Shown here in pieces: positions 33,768 through 41,929 of a stretch of DNA of 64,000 nt (position 1 is its first letter; every line of letters begins with the position of its first letter). Location: NCBI RefSeq assembly GCF_028621955.1, contig NZ_CP117516.1, positions 1 through 64,000 on the forward strand. The letters are read 5' to 3'. A model generated the notes under the pieces. That model had not been told where the DNA came from. It searched no databases and saw only the letters and a list, made by a program, of their open reading frames with translations. This DNA is from Erythrobacter sp. BLCC-B19. Its GTDB lineage: Bacteria; Pseudomonadota; Alphaproteobacteria; Sphingomonadales; Sphingomonadaceae. The position numbers and the translations under genes were made by a program.

Positions 33768-36305
33768 TCAGAACTTGTAACCCAGCTCCACCCCGAAGCG
33801 CTGACGCCCGCCGGGCGAGATGAACGACCCGCCGAATTCGACCGCGGTGATCACCTCGTTCAGATACTTCTCGTTGAACAGGTTTTCGGCATAGGCGGTG
33901 AGCGACCAGTTATCGCCCTCCAGACCGACGCGCAGATCCATCACGGCAAAGGTATCACGCTGCGAGACCGAATAGTCCGCATCGCCCACCACCGCCGGCA
34001 GCGCCAGCGCCGAACCCGGCAGCAGCCCGCTGAACAGGGTCGGGTTGGTATCGTCCTGCAGGGTGTGGAACCACGTCGGCCCTGTGATGCGGTAATCCGC
34101 GCGGGTGACGAAGTTGACGCTGTCGCTCACCGGCAGATCGATCTGGGTGCCGAGGTTGATGGTGTAGTCGGCGGTATAGGGCGACTTGTTGCCGACCGTC
34201 ACCGGGCGCGAGGCGTTTTCGATGATCTCGCTTTCGGTGACGTTGGCCGAGCCGAACAGCGTCCAGCCCTTGACCGGCTCGACCGACAGGTTGAGCTCCG
34301 CGCCGTAAACCTCGACCTCGTCAATGTTCGAGACGACGCGCAGCAGGCCGAAGCCGCCGACGAAGAACTCGAAGAACTGCATATCCTCGATATTGGTGTA
34401 ATAGCCAGCAAGGTCGAAGGTGACGAGGCCATCGCCAAGCGTGCCCTTGATCCCGGCTTCGAAGGCGCTCGAGACTTCCTTGCGGTACTGATCGTCGATG
34501 TCGACATTTGTGCCGATGAACTGGTTGAACGCCTGATCGACAATCGCGGCCGAGCCCTGGTTGTTGAACCCGCCCGATTTGAAGCCGATGCCCCAGTTGC
34601 CGTAGAGGTTGACGTCAGGCGTCAGCTCATAGCGCAGCGAGATCTTGGGCTGGAACTGCTTGAAGCTCGCCGATTGCGGCGCGATCGGCTGGACGTTGCC
34701 GGCCACCACGGTCTGACCCGGGTTGATCGGCCCGCCGGTGATCGGATCGCGCACGGCGGGCACAAGGCTCGCCACATTGCGGTCTTCGATGTCGTAACGG
34801 CCGGCCACGCTGATGTTGAAGCGATCCGACAGGTCGGCATCGACCGCGCCGAACAGCGCATAGACATCGGTGGTGAAGGCATCGTGGTAGAGCTGGGTCG
34901 TCGGGTTGCTGGTGCCCGGCGCGTTGTAGAGCTGACGCAGCACCCCCTGCCCCAGGTCCGCGCCAAGGCTGACGCCGACTTCGCGGTTGATGTGGAGGTA
35001 GTAGGCGCCCAGCTGCCAGTTCACCGGCCCGTCGCCGTTGGAGGCCAGGCGGATTTCGCCGCTGATGTCTTCCTGCTGGCGGATCTGGAACTGGGTGCCG
35101 TCGCAGGTGGTCGGGCTATAGGGGCCGAAGGTCGATCCGGTCGCCGGGTTGAAGATGAACGGGATCGGGCTGGTGCCGATGAAGGTCGGCGCATTGAGCG
35201 GGAAGCCGGCGAGCGCCGTGGTCGACGCCGCGCAGGCATTGGCCGCCGCGACCGAGGCCGGTGTCGCGCCCGGGAAGGTGAAGCGCGCGAAGTCGGCCGA
35301 GGTGCCGTCCGCCGTCAGCGACTGGTCGACATCGCTGTAAAGCAGCCATGCGGTCAGCGAGATCGCATCCCATTCATGCTCGACCTTGGCCGATGCCTCG
35401 AAGGTGGTCTGGTCGTTGGTGGGGCGGATGTTCGAATAGAAGCCGAAGGGATGCTCGTTCACATCCTCGAAGAAGGCCGGATCGACCGCAGCGAAGTTGG
35501 GCAGGTGGAAGGCGGCGTTGAAGTTGATCGAGGCGCCCTTCAGGTCGGCATAGCGGGCCTTCACGTCGATTTCGGTATTGGGGCCGACTTCCATCACTAG
35601 CCGCGCATCGAGGCCGAACACTTCCTGATCGTCGATGGTCTTGGAATTGTTCAGGAACCGGTTGCGGAAGAAGCCGTCGGTGGTCGAGTAATTGGCCGAC
35701 AGCACCAGCCCTGCCGTCTCGCCGATCGGGGTCGAGATGTAAGCATTGCCGAGATAGGTGTTGTCCTGCGCCGCGCGCACCAGCACCCCGCCTTCAAGGC
35801 TGTCGCCGGGCTTCAGGGTCTGGAGCACGATCGCGCCGGCTGCCGCGTTGCGGCCATAGAGCGCGCCTTGCGGGCCCTTCAGGATTTCGACCTGCCGCAG
35901 CGTGCCCTGGTTCTGGTTCAGCTGCGCGGTGTTGGTCTTGAGGATGCCGTCGACCACCAGCGCAACCGAGCTTTCCGCATCGCGCGCGCCGTTGATGCCG
36001 CGAATGTTGATCTGGGTGTCGCCCGCCTCGGCGGTGCCGGTGACGATGGTGACGCCGGGGGTGAGCTGGATGAAGTCATCCGCGCGCTGCACCCCGGTCT
36101 TGGCCAGCGCCTCGGCGGTGAACACCGTGACCGCGGCGGGCACATCGGCCAGCGTTTCCGACTGGCGGCGGGCGGTGACGATGATCGCGCCTTCCTCCTC
36201 CTCGGCCACCGGATCGGCGGATGCGACATCTTGCGCAAGCGCGGGCGAGGACATGGCAATGGCGCCAAGAGCCGCGCCAGAGGCAAGAACCAGACGGATA
36301 TTCAT
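33768..36305 (-). CDS. TonB-dependent receptor (catabolic island)
   Basis: 845 residues. Signal peptide ending SPALAQ, TonB-box-like GAIIVTARRQSETLADVP, a plug domain (INIRGINGARDAESSVALVVDGI; EILKGPQGALYGRNAAAGAI) and a 22-strand barrel ending in YKF. It imports an unknown ligand across the outer membrane. It is the last gene of a minus-strand operon with two SnoaL-like proteins and a racemase-fold protein, so its ligand is probably the compound handled by the neighbouring hydantoinase-like enzymes rather than iron. Confidence 0.92.
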   Translation of the reverse strand: MNIRLVLASGAALGAIAMSSPALAQDVASADPVAEEEEGAIIVTARRQSETLADVPAAVTVFTAEALAKTGVQRADDFIQLTPGVTIVTGTAEAGDTQINIRGINGARDAESSVALVVDGILKTNTAQLNQNQGTLRQVEILKGPQGALYGRNAAAGAIVLQTLKPGDSLEGGVLVRAAQDNTYLGNAYISTPIGETAGLVLSANYSTTDGFFRNRFLNNSKTIDDQEVFGLDARLVMEVGPNTEIDVKARYADLKGASINFNAAFHLPNFAAVDPAFFEDVNEHPFGFYSNIRPTNDQTTFEASAKVEHEWDAISLTAWLLYSDVDQSLTADGTSADFARFTFPGATPASVAAANACAASTTALAGFPLNAPTFIGTSPIPFIFNPATGSTFGPYSPTTCDGTQFQIRQQEDISGEIRLASNGDGPVNWQLGAYYLHINREVGVSLGADLGQGVLRQLYNAPGTSNPTTQLYHDAFTTDVYALFGAVDADLSDRFNISVAGRYDIEDRNVASLVPAVRDPITGGPINPGQTVVAGNVQPIAPQSASFKQFQPKISLRYELTPDVNLYGNWGIGFKSGGFNNQGSAAIVDQAFNQFIGTNVDIDDQYRKEVSSAFEAGIKGTLGDGLVTFDLAGYYTNIEDMQFFEFFVGGFGLLRVVSNIDEVEVYGAELNLSVEPVKGWTLFGSANVTESEIIENASRPVTVGNKSPYTADYTINLGTQIDLPVSDSVNFVTRADYRITGPTWFHTLQDDTNPTLFSGLLPGSALALPAVVGDADYSVSQRDTFAVMDLRVGLEGDNWSLTAYAENLFNEKYLNEVITAVEFGGSFISPGGRQRFGVELGYKF

Positions 36306-36355
36306 AAGGCGGCTCTCCTGTTTGGGATCGAGAGGTGAGAGATGGGAACTGGGGA

Positions 36356-36766
36356 TCAGACGAGCGGGTTGGCCCCGCTCATGTAGACATAGACTTCCTG
36401 GAACTTCGGGCCTTCCGGGCCGGGCCGGAAACGCCAGAAATTGGTGTTGTAGAGCAGCGTGATGCCGCCCTCATGGTCGTGCAGTTCGGCGGTGAAGCAG
36501 GCGGTGATCCGCCCATTGGCCTCGTCCACGGTGCAGGTGAAATCGCGGTGGATGATGGTTTCGTAGGCCGCGAAGAAATCCTCGAACATCCGGCGGATCT
36601 CGGCCTTGCCGCTGTGGCGGGTAAAGGCGGTCTGGACGCAGAACAGCGCGGTATCGTGGAAGCAATCGAGCGCGGCTTCCAGGTCCTTGGCATCGACGCG
36701 GGCGAAGTACTTGTTCAGCGCGAAGTCGACGAGATCGGCGCGCGACAGGGTGGGTTCATACTGCAT
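36356..36766 (-). CDS. SnoaL-like / NTF2-fold protein A
   Basis: 136 residues with the NTF2-like pattern (ALDCFHDTALFCVQTAF...KAEIRRMFEDFFAAYETIIHRDFTCTVDE) and a C-terminal FQEVYVYMSGANPLV shared with its neighbour. Such folds serve as small hydrolases, isomerases or dehydratases; no activity can be assigned. Start overlaps the stop of protein B by one base (TGATG). Confidence 0.85.
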   Translation of the reverse strand: MQYEPTLSRADLVDFALNKYFARVDAKDLEAALDCFHDTALFCVQTAFTRHSGKAEIRRMFEDFFAAYETIIHRDFTCTVDEANGRITACFTAELHDHEGGITLLYNTNFWRFRPGPEGPKFQEVYVYMSGANPLV

Positions 36767-37200
36767 CAGGCCTCGCCCTCCTTCAGCAGGTTGTCACCCG
36801 ACATATAGACATAGACCCGGTGAAACAGCCGGTCCTTGAGGTAGAAGCGGTTGCAGTTTTCATACCGCAGCTCCTCACCCCCGTTGGGCGTGATCAGCAC
36901 GGTGAACTGCGAGCAGACCGCGTTGGTTTGCGGGTCGGCGGTGTGGACGAAATTGCCGTGCCAGATGCTCTCGAAATCGGCGAAGAGCTTGACGAACATC
37001 GCCCGGATCGCCTCGCGGCCCTTGTGGACGGTGTTGCTGGTCACTTCGGTCAGGATCGCATCGGGAGTGAAGCAATCGAGCACCTGATCCATCACCTTGT
37101 TGTCGACCCCGTCGAAGTAACGCTTGGTGACGATATCGACGTAGAAGGGATAGGGCAGCGGCGTCTGGCCGGGGCCGCCCTCAGTCCAGCTTTCGCTCAT
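36766..37200 (-). CDS. SnoaL-like / NTF2-fold protein B
   Basis: 144 residues. Same fold as protein A, with VLDCFTPDAILTEVTSNTVHKGREAIRAMFVKLFADFESIWHGNFVHTAD and the closing HRVYVYMSGDNLL. The shared C-terminus suggests the two paralogues form a heteromer. Start overlaps the racemase-like stop by one base. Confidence 0.85.
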   Translation of the reverse strand: MSESWTEGGPGQTPLPYPFYVDIVTKRYFDGVDNKVMDQVLDCFTPDAILTEVTSNTVHKGREAIRAMFVKLFADFESIWHGNFVHTADPQTNAVCSQFTVLITPNGGEELRYENCNRFYLKDRLFHRVYVYMSGDNLLKEGEA

Positions 37201-37943
37201 CAGTACCAGCCCTTTCGGATGTTGGCGTGCATCGGCACTTCGGGTGCGGGGAAAGCGGTCTTGGAATGGGTCAGACCCAGTTCAATCAGCGTTTCCAATT
37301 GCTTGTAGGCGACCTGTCCGGGGTTCAGCACCGGCACCGGCAGTTCGGATTGGAGGTAGGCGGCGGACTGGTGCATCGTCGTCGAGCCGAGCACGATCAC
37401 ATCCGCGCCGTCCTCCTCGATCGCGCGCATCGCTTCGGCCTTGAGCTTGGCGAAGACGACCTCCTCCTTGCCTTCGAGCAGTTCGGTGACATCGGGGCGG
37501 GTGTCGATCGAGCGCACCGAGGCGCAGCGGTGCTCCCAGCCGTGCTGGTTCAAGACCTTTTCATAGAGCGGGAACCACTGCGGCCACATGGTGATGACGC
37601 TGAACTTCTTGCCGAGCATCATGGCGGCAGCAAAGCTCGCCTCGCCCGGCCCGACCACCGGAATGGCAAGCGCCGAGCGCAGCGGCCACAGACCAGAATC
37701 GCTGACCGTGTCGATCAGCACCCCGGCATAGCCCTCTTCTTCGGCTGTGATCCCGGCCTGGAACACCGTCCAGTCCATCAGCAGGGTATCGTGATAGGAA
37801 TCACCCAGCGCCGCGCCCCAGCGCACGGCCTCGAAGGTTGGCGCGAAGCCGGGACGCACGAAATCGGCCGGAAGCTGCTGGGCGCGGTTGGCCACGCCTG
37901 CTTCATCCATCGCGATCGGCACAATGACCTTGATACGCTTCAC
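37200..37943 (-). CDS. Asp/Glu/hydantoin racemase-fold protein without catalytic cysteines
   Basis: 247 residues, matching the hydantoin racemase fold throughout. The two catalytic cysteines of the family (in IACFxDPGL and VLGCAGM) are replaced by Thr79 (IDTVSDSGL) and Ser187 (VLGSTTM). A normal two-base racemase reaction is therefore unlikely; a decarboxylase, isomerase or binding role is possible. First gene of the minus operon, with the GntR-type operator 34 bases upstream of its start. Confidence 0.88.
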   Translation of the reverse strand: MKRIKVIVPIAMDEAGVANRAQQLPADFVRPGFAPTFEAVRWGAALGDSYHDTLLMDWTVFQAGITAEEEGYAGVLIDTVSDSGLWPLRSALAIPVVGPGEASFAAAMMLGKKFSVITMWPQWFPLYEKVLNQHGWEHRCASVRSIDTRPDVTELLEGKEEVVFAKLKAEAMRAIEEDGADVIVLGSTTMHQSAAYLQSELPVPVLNPGQVAYKQLETLIELGLTHSKTAFPAPEVPMHANIRKGWY

Positions 37944-37976
37944 GGCATTCCCCTGTTGCCAGTGCGTGCGTCGTTA

Positions 37977-37986
37977 TTGTATACAA
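37977..37986. promoter_or_regulatory. GntR-type operator TTGTATACAA (left copy)
   Basis: Perfect 10-bp palindrome inside ATTGTATACAAA, 34 bases upstream of the racemase-fold gene and about 155 bases upstream of the GntR gene. An identical 12-base string recurs before the plus-strand operon. Confidence 0.85.
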
Positions 37987-38000
37987 AACGCCGCCGTCAA

Positions 38001-38029
38001 GCACTTTGCACAAATGCTGTGCTAAGTGC
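38001..38029. promoter_or_regulatory. 29-bp imperfect palindrome before the GntR gene
   Basis: GCACTT (38001-38006) and AAGTGC (38024-38029) enclose GCACA (38008-38012) and TGTGC (38018-38022) around AATGC. Only the single T at 38007/38023 breaks the symmetry. It could be an operator for a second regulator or a hairpin at the 5' end of the regulator transcript. Confidence 0.55.
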
Positions 38030-38141
38030 GGAGGAAGTGTGTTTTTCTCACCGCACAGGCTTGCAGGGCCAAACGGCACGCCGCACAAAGGAACCCCATG
38101 GCCCCTCGCACCTCATCCACCTTCCATCCGGGCCCGCAGCC

Positions 38142-38813
38142 ATGAGTCGCGCCTCCGAACAGGCCTATGCCAAGATCCGCGCCCACCTTCTGAGCGGTGC
38201 GGTCAAGGCCGGCGAGCAGCTGACCGAAGACCAGTTGGCGCAGATCACCGGGGTCAGCCGCACCCCGGTGCGCGAGGCGGTGCGGCGGCTGGAGGACGAG
38301 CTGCTGCTGGTGCGATCCGATACCAAGCGGCTGTTCGTGGCCGACTGGAGCCGGGACGACATCGAAGAGATGTTCACGCTGCGCCAGATGCTCGAATGTC
38401 ACGCCGCCGAACGCGCCGCCGAGCGTCTTTCCCGCGAGCAGATCGCCGCGCTGGACGCGGTCAACCGCGAGCTGACAGCCGCGGTCGATCAGGCGCAGCC
38501 CGATGTGGCGCGGTTCCTCGATGCCAACCGGGCGTTCCATGAAGTGATCATCGACGCCGCCCATTCGCCGCGCCTCGCACAACTTCTGGCGCGGCTGGTC
38601 GAGGCGCCGGTGGTGCTGCGCACGGCGCGCACCTATTCGCGCGATGACCTGCTGCAATCGGCCCGCGACCATGACGAACTGGTCGCCGCCTTCGCCGCGC
38701 GCGACCCCGATTGGGCGCGCGCCGTGATGGGGAGCCACCTGCGCCGGGCGTTCCACTCCTTCGCCCGCGCGGTCGGCCCGGCAGCGAATGACGGACTTGC
38801 AGAAGATGCATAA
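38142..38813 (+). CDS. GntR-family regulator (FadR/FCD type)
   Basis: 223 residues. N-terminal winged helix (AYAKIRAHLLSGAVKAGEQLTEDQLAQITGVSRTPVREAVRRLEDELLL) and a C-terminal all-helical FCD ligand domain with the metal/ligand residues seen in DANRAFHEVIIDAAHS and ARDHDELVAAF. The operator class for this subfamily is a short TTGTATACAA-like palindrome, present on both sides of the gene. ATG 38142 fits the family start; the frame is open far upstream by chance. Confidence 0.92.
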   Translation: MSRASEQAYAKIRAHLLSGAVKAGEQLTEDQLAQITGVSRTPVREAVRRLEDELLLVRSDTKRLFVADWSRDDIEEMFTLRQMLECHAAERAAERLSREQIAALDAVNRELTAAVDQAQPDVARFLDANRAFHEVIIDAAHSPRLAQLLARLVEAPVVLRTARTYSRDDLLQSARDHDELVAAFAARDPDWARAVMGSHLRRAFHSFARAVGPAANDGLAEDA

Positions 38814-38871
38814 CAACGCTGCATGAACCGGCTGGTTCCGACATATTCTGGCGCGCCAAGCATCATTGCAA

Positions 38872-38881
38872 TTGTATACAA
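38872..38881. promoter_or_regulatory. GntR-type operator TTGTATACAA (right copy)
   Basis: Same palindrome as at 37977, within ATTGTATACAAA, 51 bases upstream of the HMG-CoA-lyase-like start and 59 bases after the regulator stop. It places the plus-strand operon in the GntR regulon. Confidence 0.85.
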
Positions 38882-38931
38882 ACCCGGTAATTGACCACCC
38901 ACACCCCCACAGCGGCAACAGGCGATTCACG

Positions 38932-39852
38932 ATGTCAGCCCCCCATTCCCAAGGCGCAATCGAACTGGTGGAGGTCGGCGCGCGTGACGGCTTGCAGAAC
39001 GAGCCCGACATCATCGCGACCGAGACCAAGCTCGATCTCATCAACCGCATGATCGGCTATGGCGCGCGGCGGCTGGAGGTGGCGAGTTTCGTCCATCCCG
39101 CCCGTGTGCCGCAGATGGCCGATGCCGAGGCGGTGATCGCAGGCCTGCCCGACCGCAAGGACTGCACCTATGTCGGCCTCGTGCTCAACAAGCGCGGCGT
39201 GCTGCGCGCACTGGCCACCCGCGAGGGCGGCAAGCGGGGCGTCGATCAGGTCGGCTGCGTGGTCGTCGCGAGCGACACCTTCGGGCAGAAGAATCAGGGC
39301 CAGACGATCGAACAGGGCATCGCCGAGACCCGCGAAATGCTGCGCTTCGCCCGCGCCGAGGGGATCCGCGCACAGGTCACCATCAGCGCCGCCTTCGGCT
39401 GCCCCTTCGAGGGTGCAGTGGCGCATGACACCGTCCTCGCCATCGCGGAGGCCATCGCCGAGGAAAGCCCGGAGGAAATCGCGCTCGCCGACACTATCGG
39501 TGCGGGCACCCCGTGGGAAGCGGGCGAGCTTTTCGCCAAGCTCGGCGAATTGCTCGCAGGCCGGATCCCGATGCGCGCGCACTTCCACAACACCCGCGGC
39601 ACCGGCATCGCCAATGCGTGGGAGGCCTGGAAGGCGGGCGTGCAGGTGTTCGACGCCTCGCTCGGCGGGCTCGGCGGCTGCCCCTTCGCCCCGCGCGCGA
39701 CCGGCAACATCGCAACCGAAGACCTCGTCTACATGATGCAGCGTTCGGGCGTGGCGATGGGCGTTGATCTCGAGGCTGCGATTGCAGCGAACAAGTGGTT
39801 TGCAGGCGTGCTGGGACGGGAACTCCCCTCGGCCGTTGCGCGCGCAGCTTAA
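38932..39852 (+). CDS. Hydroxymethylglutaryl-CoA lyase family protein
   Basis: 306 residues. TIM-barrel lyase of the DRE-metallolyase class: RDGLQNE (residues 18-24), metal-ligand HFHN (His217, His219), and GGLGGCPFAPRATGN with the catalytic Cys250. It cleaves a 3-hydroxy-3-substituted acyl-CoA to acetyl-CoA plus a keto acid; the substrate in this operon is unknown. Signature Gly is Arg here (APRATGN versus APGASGN). ATG 38932 chosen to fit the family N-terminus; only a weak ribosome site. Confidence 0.9.
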   Translation: MSAPHSQGAIELVEVGARDGLQNEPDIIATETKLDLINRMIGYGARRLEVASFVHPARVPQMADAEAVIAGLPDRKDCTYVGLVLNKRGVLRALATREGGKRGVDQVGCVVVASDTFGQKNQGQTIEQGIAETREMLRFARAEGIRAQVTISAAFGCPFEGAVAHDTVLAIAEAIAEESPEEIALADTIGAGTPWEAGELFAKLGELLAGRIPMRAHFHNTRGTGIANAWEAWKAGVQVFDASLGGLGGCPFAPRATGNIATEDLVYMMQRSGVAMGVDLEAAIAANKWFAGVLGRELPSAVARAA

Positions 39853-39867
39853 GTTAGAGGACATAGC

Positions 39868-41925
39868 ATGACGTACAGGCTTGGTGTCGATGTCGGCGGG
39901 ACTTTCACCGACTTGCTTCTGTTCGACGAGGCGAGCGGCGCCTTCTGGCGGCACAAGACCCCCTCGACCCCGCATGATAGCTCGGAAGGCATTCTCAACG
40001 GGGTGAAGGCGATCATGGCGAGTGCCGGGATCGGGGCCGAGGACATCACCTACTTCCTCCACGGCACCACGGTCGCCACCAACGCGGTGCTGGAAGGCAA
40101 GGGTGCGAAGGTTGGCCTCGTCACCACGCAGGGCTACCGCGACATCATGCAGATCGCCCGCAGCTTCGTGCCCGGCGGGCTTGCTGCGTGGATCGTGTGG
40201 CCCAAGCCGCAGCCGCTCGCTAGGCTCGAGCACACGGTCGAGGTGCCCGGCCGCATGGACGCCAAAGGCCGCGAGGTCGCCCCGCTGGATGAAGATGCGG
40301 TGCGCACCGCCTTGCGCAAGCTGAAGGCGGACGGGATCGAGGCGCTCACCGTGTCGCTGATGAACGCCTATCTCAACGGCGCGCACGAAGCGCGGATCGG
40401 CGAAATCGCGGCGGAAGAACTGCCCGGCATCCCCGTTTCGCTCTCCCACGAAGTCCTGCCCGAAATGCAGGAATATGAACGCACCCTCTCGACCGTCGCC
40501 AATGCCGCGGTGCGTCCTGTGGTGTCGAAATATGTCTCCAACCTGCGCACCAAGCTGGAGGCCGAAGGGCTGAAGGGCCGCCTCTCGCTGCTGCGTTCCG
40601 ATGGCGGCCTTATGTCGAGCCAGAAGGCGGAAGAACACCCGGTCAACATCCTCATGTCCGGCCCCGCCGGCGGGGTGACCGGCGCGCTGTGGGTGGCGAA
40701 GAATGCAGGCTTCGAGAACATCCTGACGCTCGATGTCGGCGGCACCTCGACCGACGTCGCGCTGATCCAGGGCTTGGAACCGCGCCGCCAGCGCACAACC
40801 GAAGTCGGGCACCTGTCCGTGCGCGCCTCGGCATTGGACGTGAAGACCGTGGGCGCGGGCGGCGGCTCGATCGCCCACGTTCCCCAGCTGACCGGCGCGC
40901 TGCGCGTCGGGCCGGAGAGCGCGGGCGCAGTGCCGGGGCCGGTCGCCTACAACAAGGGCGGCACGCTCCCCACCGTGACCGACGCCAACGTGGTGCTCGG
41001 CTACCTCCCCGAAGACCTTCTCGGCGGCAGCTTCAAGCTTGATCGCGAGGGCGCGAAGGCCGCGGTGCAGACCATTGCAGACGCGCTCGGCGTGACGCTG
41101 ATGGAGGCCGCGCGCGGGATCATCGACATCGTCAACGAGAATATGTTCGGCGCGCTGCGCATGATCTCGGTGCAGCAGGGCTACGACCCGCGCGAGTTTG
41201 CGCTGATGGGCTTTGGCGGAGCAGGGCCGCTCCATGTGAATGCGGTGGCGCGGTTGATGGGCAGCTGGCCCGCGATCTCGCCCGTCTCCCCCGGCGTGCT
41301 CTGCGCGCTGGGCGATGCGACGACCCGAATGCGCACCGAAACCGCGCGCAGCTTCTCGCGGCTCGCCAAGGACACCACCATCGCCGATCTCGTCGCCGTG
41401 CTTGACGAAATGGCGGCGCAGACCCGCGGCGAACTGCTCGCCGACGGCATCCCGGAAGAGCAGATCACCTCGCTCTTCGAAATCGACGTGCGCTATGCTG
41501 GCCAGGCCTTCGAGGTGCCGCTGACCATCACGCAGGACATTCTCGAAAAGGACGGGATCGAAGGCATCCTCGCCCGCTTCGACGAGGAGCACCTCAGGCT
41601 CTTCACCTTCAACATGGACACCCCGCACGAGATCGTGAACCTGCGCGCGGTCGCCCAAGGGCAAGCCCCTGCCCTGCCCGCGGCCGAGCTGCCCAAGGGC
41701 GATGGCAACCCCGCCGCCGCCAAGATCCGCGACCACGTGATGTGGATCGGCGGCGAGGAGCGGCCGGCGGTGATCTACGACCGCGCCAAGCTCAGGCAGG
41801 GCGATGTGATCCAAGGCCCGGCGATCATCACCGAGATGGATTCGACCACGCTGGTCGAACACGATTGTCGCGCGACTGTCGACGCGGTCGGCAACATCCT
41901 GATTACTCTCAAGGCGGAGGGCTAA
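39868..41925 (+). CDS. Hydantoinase/oxoprolinase subunit A (ATP-dependent)
   Basis: 685 residues. ASKHA-type N-terminus GVDVGGTFTDLLLFD, LHGTTVATNAVLE, SGPAGGVTGA and LDVGGTSTDVAL, all typical of HyuA. With HyuB it forms an ATP-using enzyme; relatives open hydantoin, oxoproline or caprolactam rings or carboxylate acetone and acetophenone. AGAGGA precedes the ATG. The substrate cannot be read from sequence. Confidence 0.93.
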   Translation: MTYRLGVDVGGTFTDLLLFDEASGAFWRHKTPSTPHDSSEGILNGVKAIMASAGIGAEDITYFLHGTTVATNAVLEGKGAKVGLVTTQGYRDIMQIARSFVPGGLAAWIVWPKPQPLARLEHTVEVPGRMDAKGREVAPLDEDAVRTALRKLKADGIEALTVSLMNAYLNGAHEARIGEIAAEELPGIPVSLSHEVLPEMQEYERTLSTVANAAVRPVVSKYVSNLRTKLEAEGLKGRLSLLRSDGGLMSSQKAEEHPVNILMSGPAGGVTGALWVAKNAGFENILTLDVGGTSTDVALIQGLEPRRQRTTEVGHLSVRASALDVKTVGAGGGSIAHVPQLTGALRVGPESAGAVPGPVAYNKGGTLPTVTDANVVLGYLPEDLLGGSFKLDREGAKAAVQTIADALGVTLMEAARGIIDIVNENMFGALRMISVQQGYDPREFALMGFGGAGPLHVNAVARLMGSWPAISPVSPGVLCALGDATTRMRTETARSFSRLAKDTTIADLVAVLDEMAAQTRGELLADGIPEEQITSLFEIDVRYAGQAFEVPLTITQDILEKDGIEGILARFDEEHLRLFTFNMDTPHEIVNLRAVAQGQAPALPAAELPKGDGNPAAAKIRDHVMWIGGEERPAVIYDRAKLRQGDVIQGPAIITEMDSTTLVEHDCRATVDAVGNILITLKAEG

Positions 41926-41929
41926 GACC

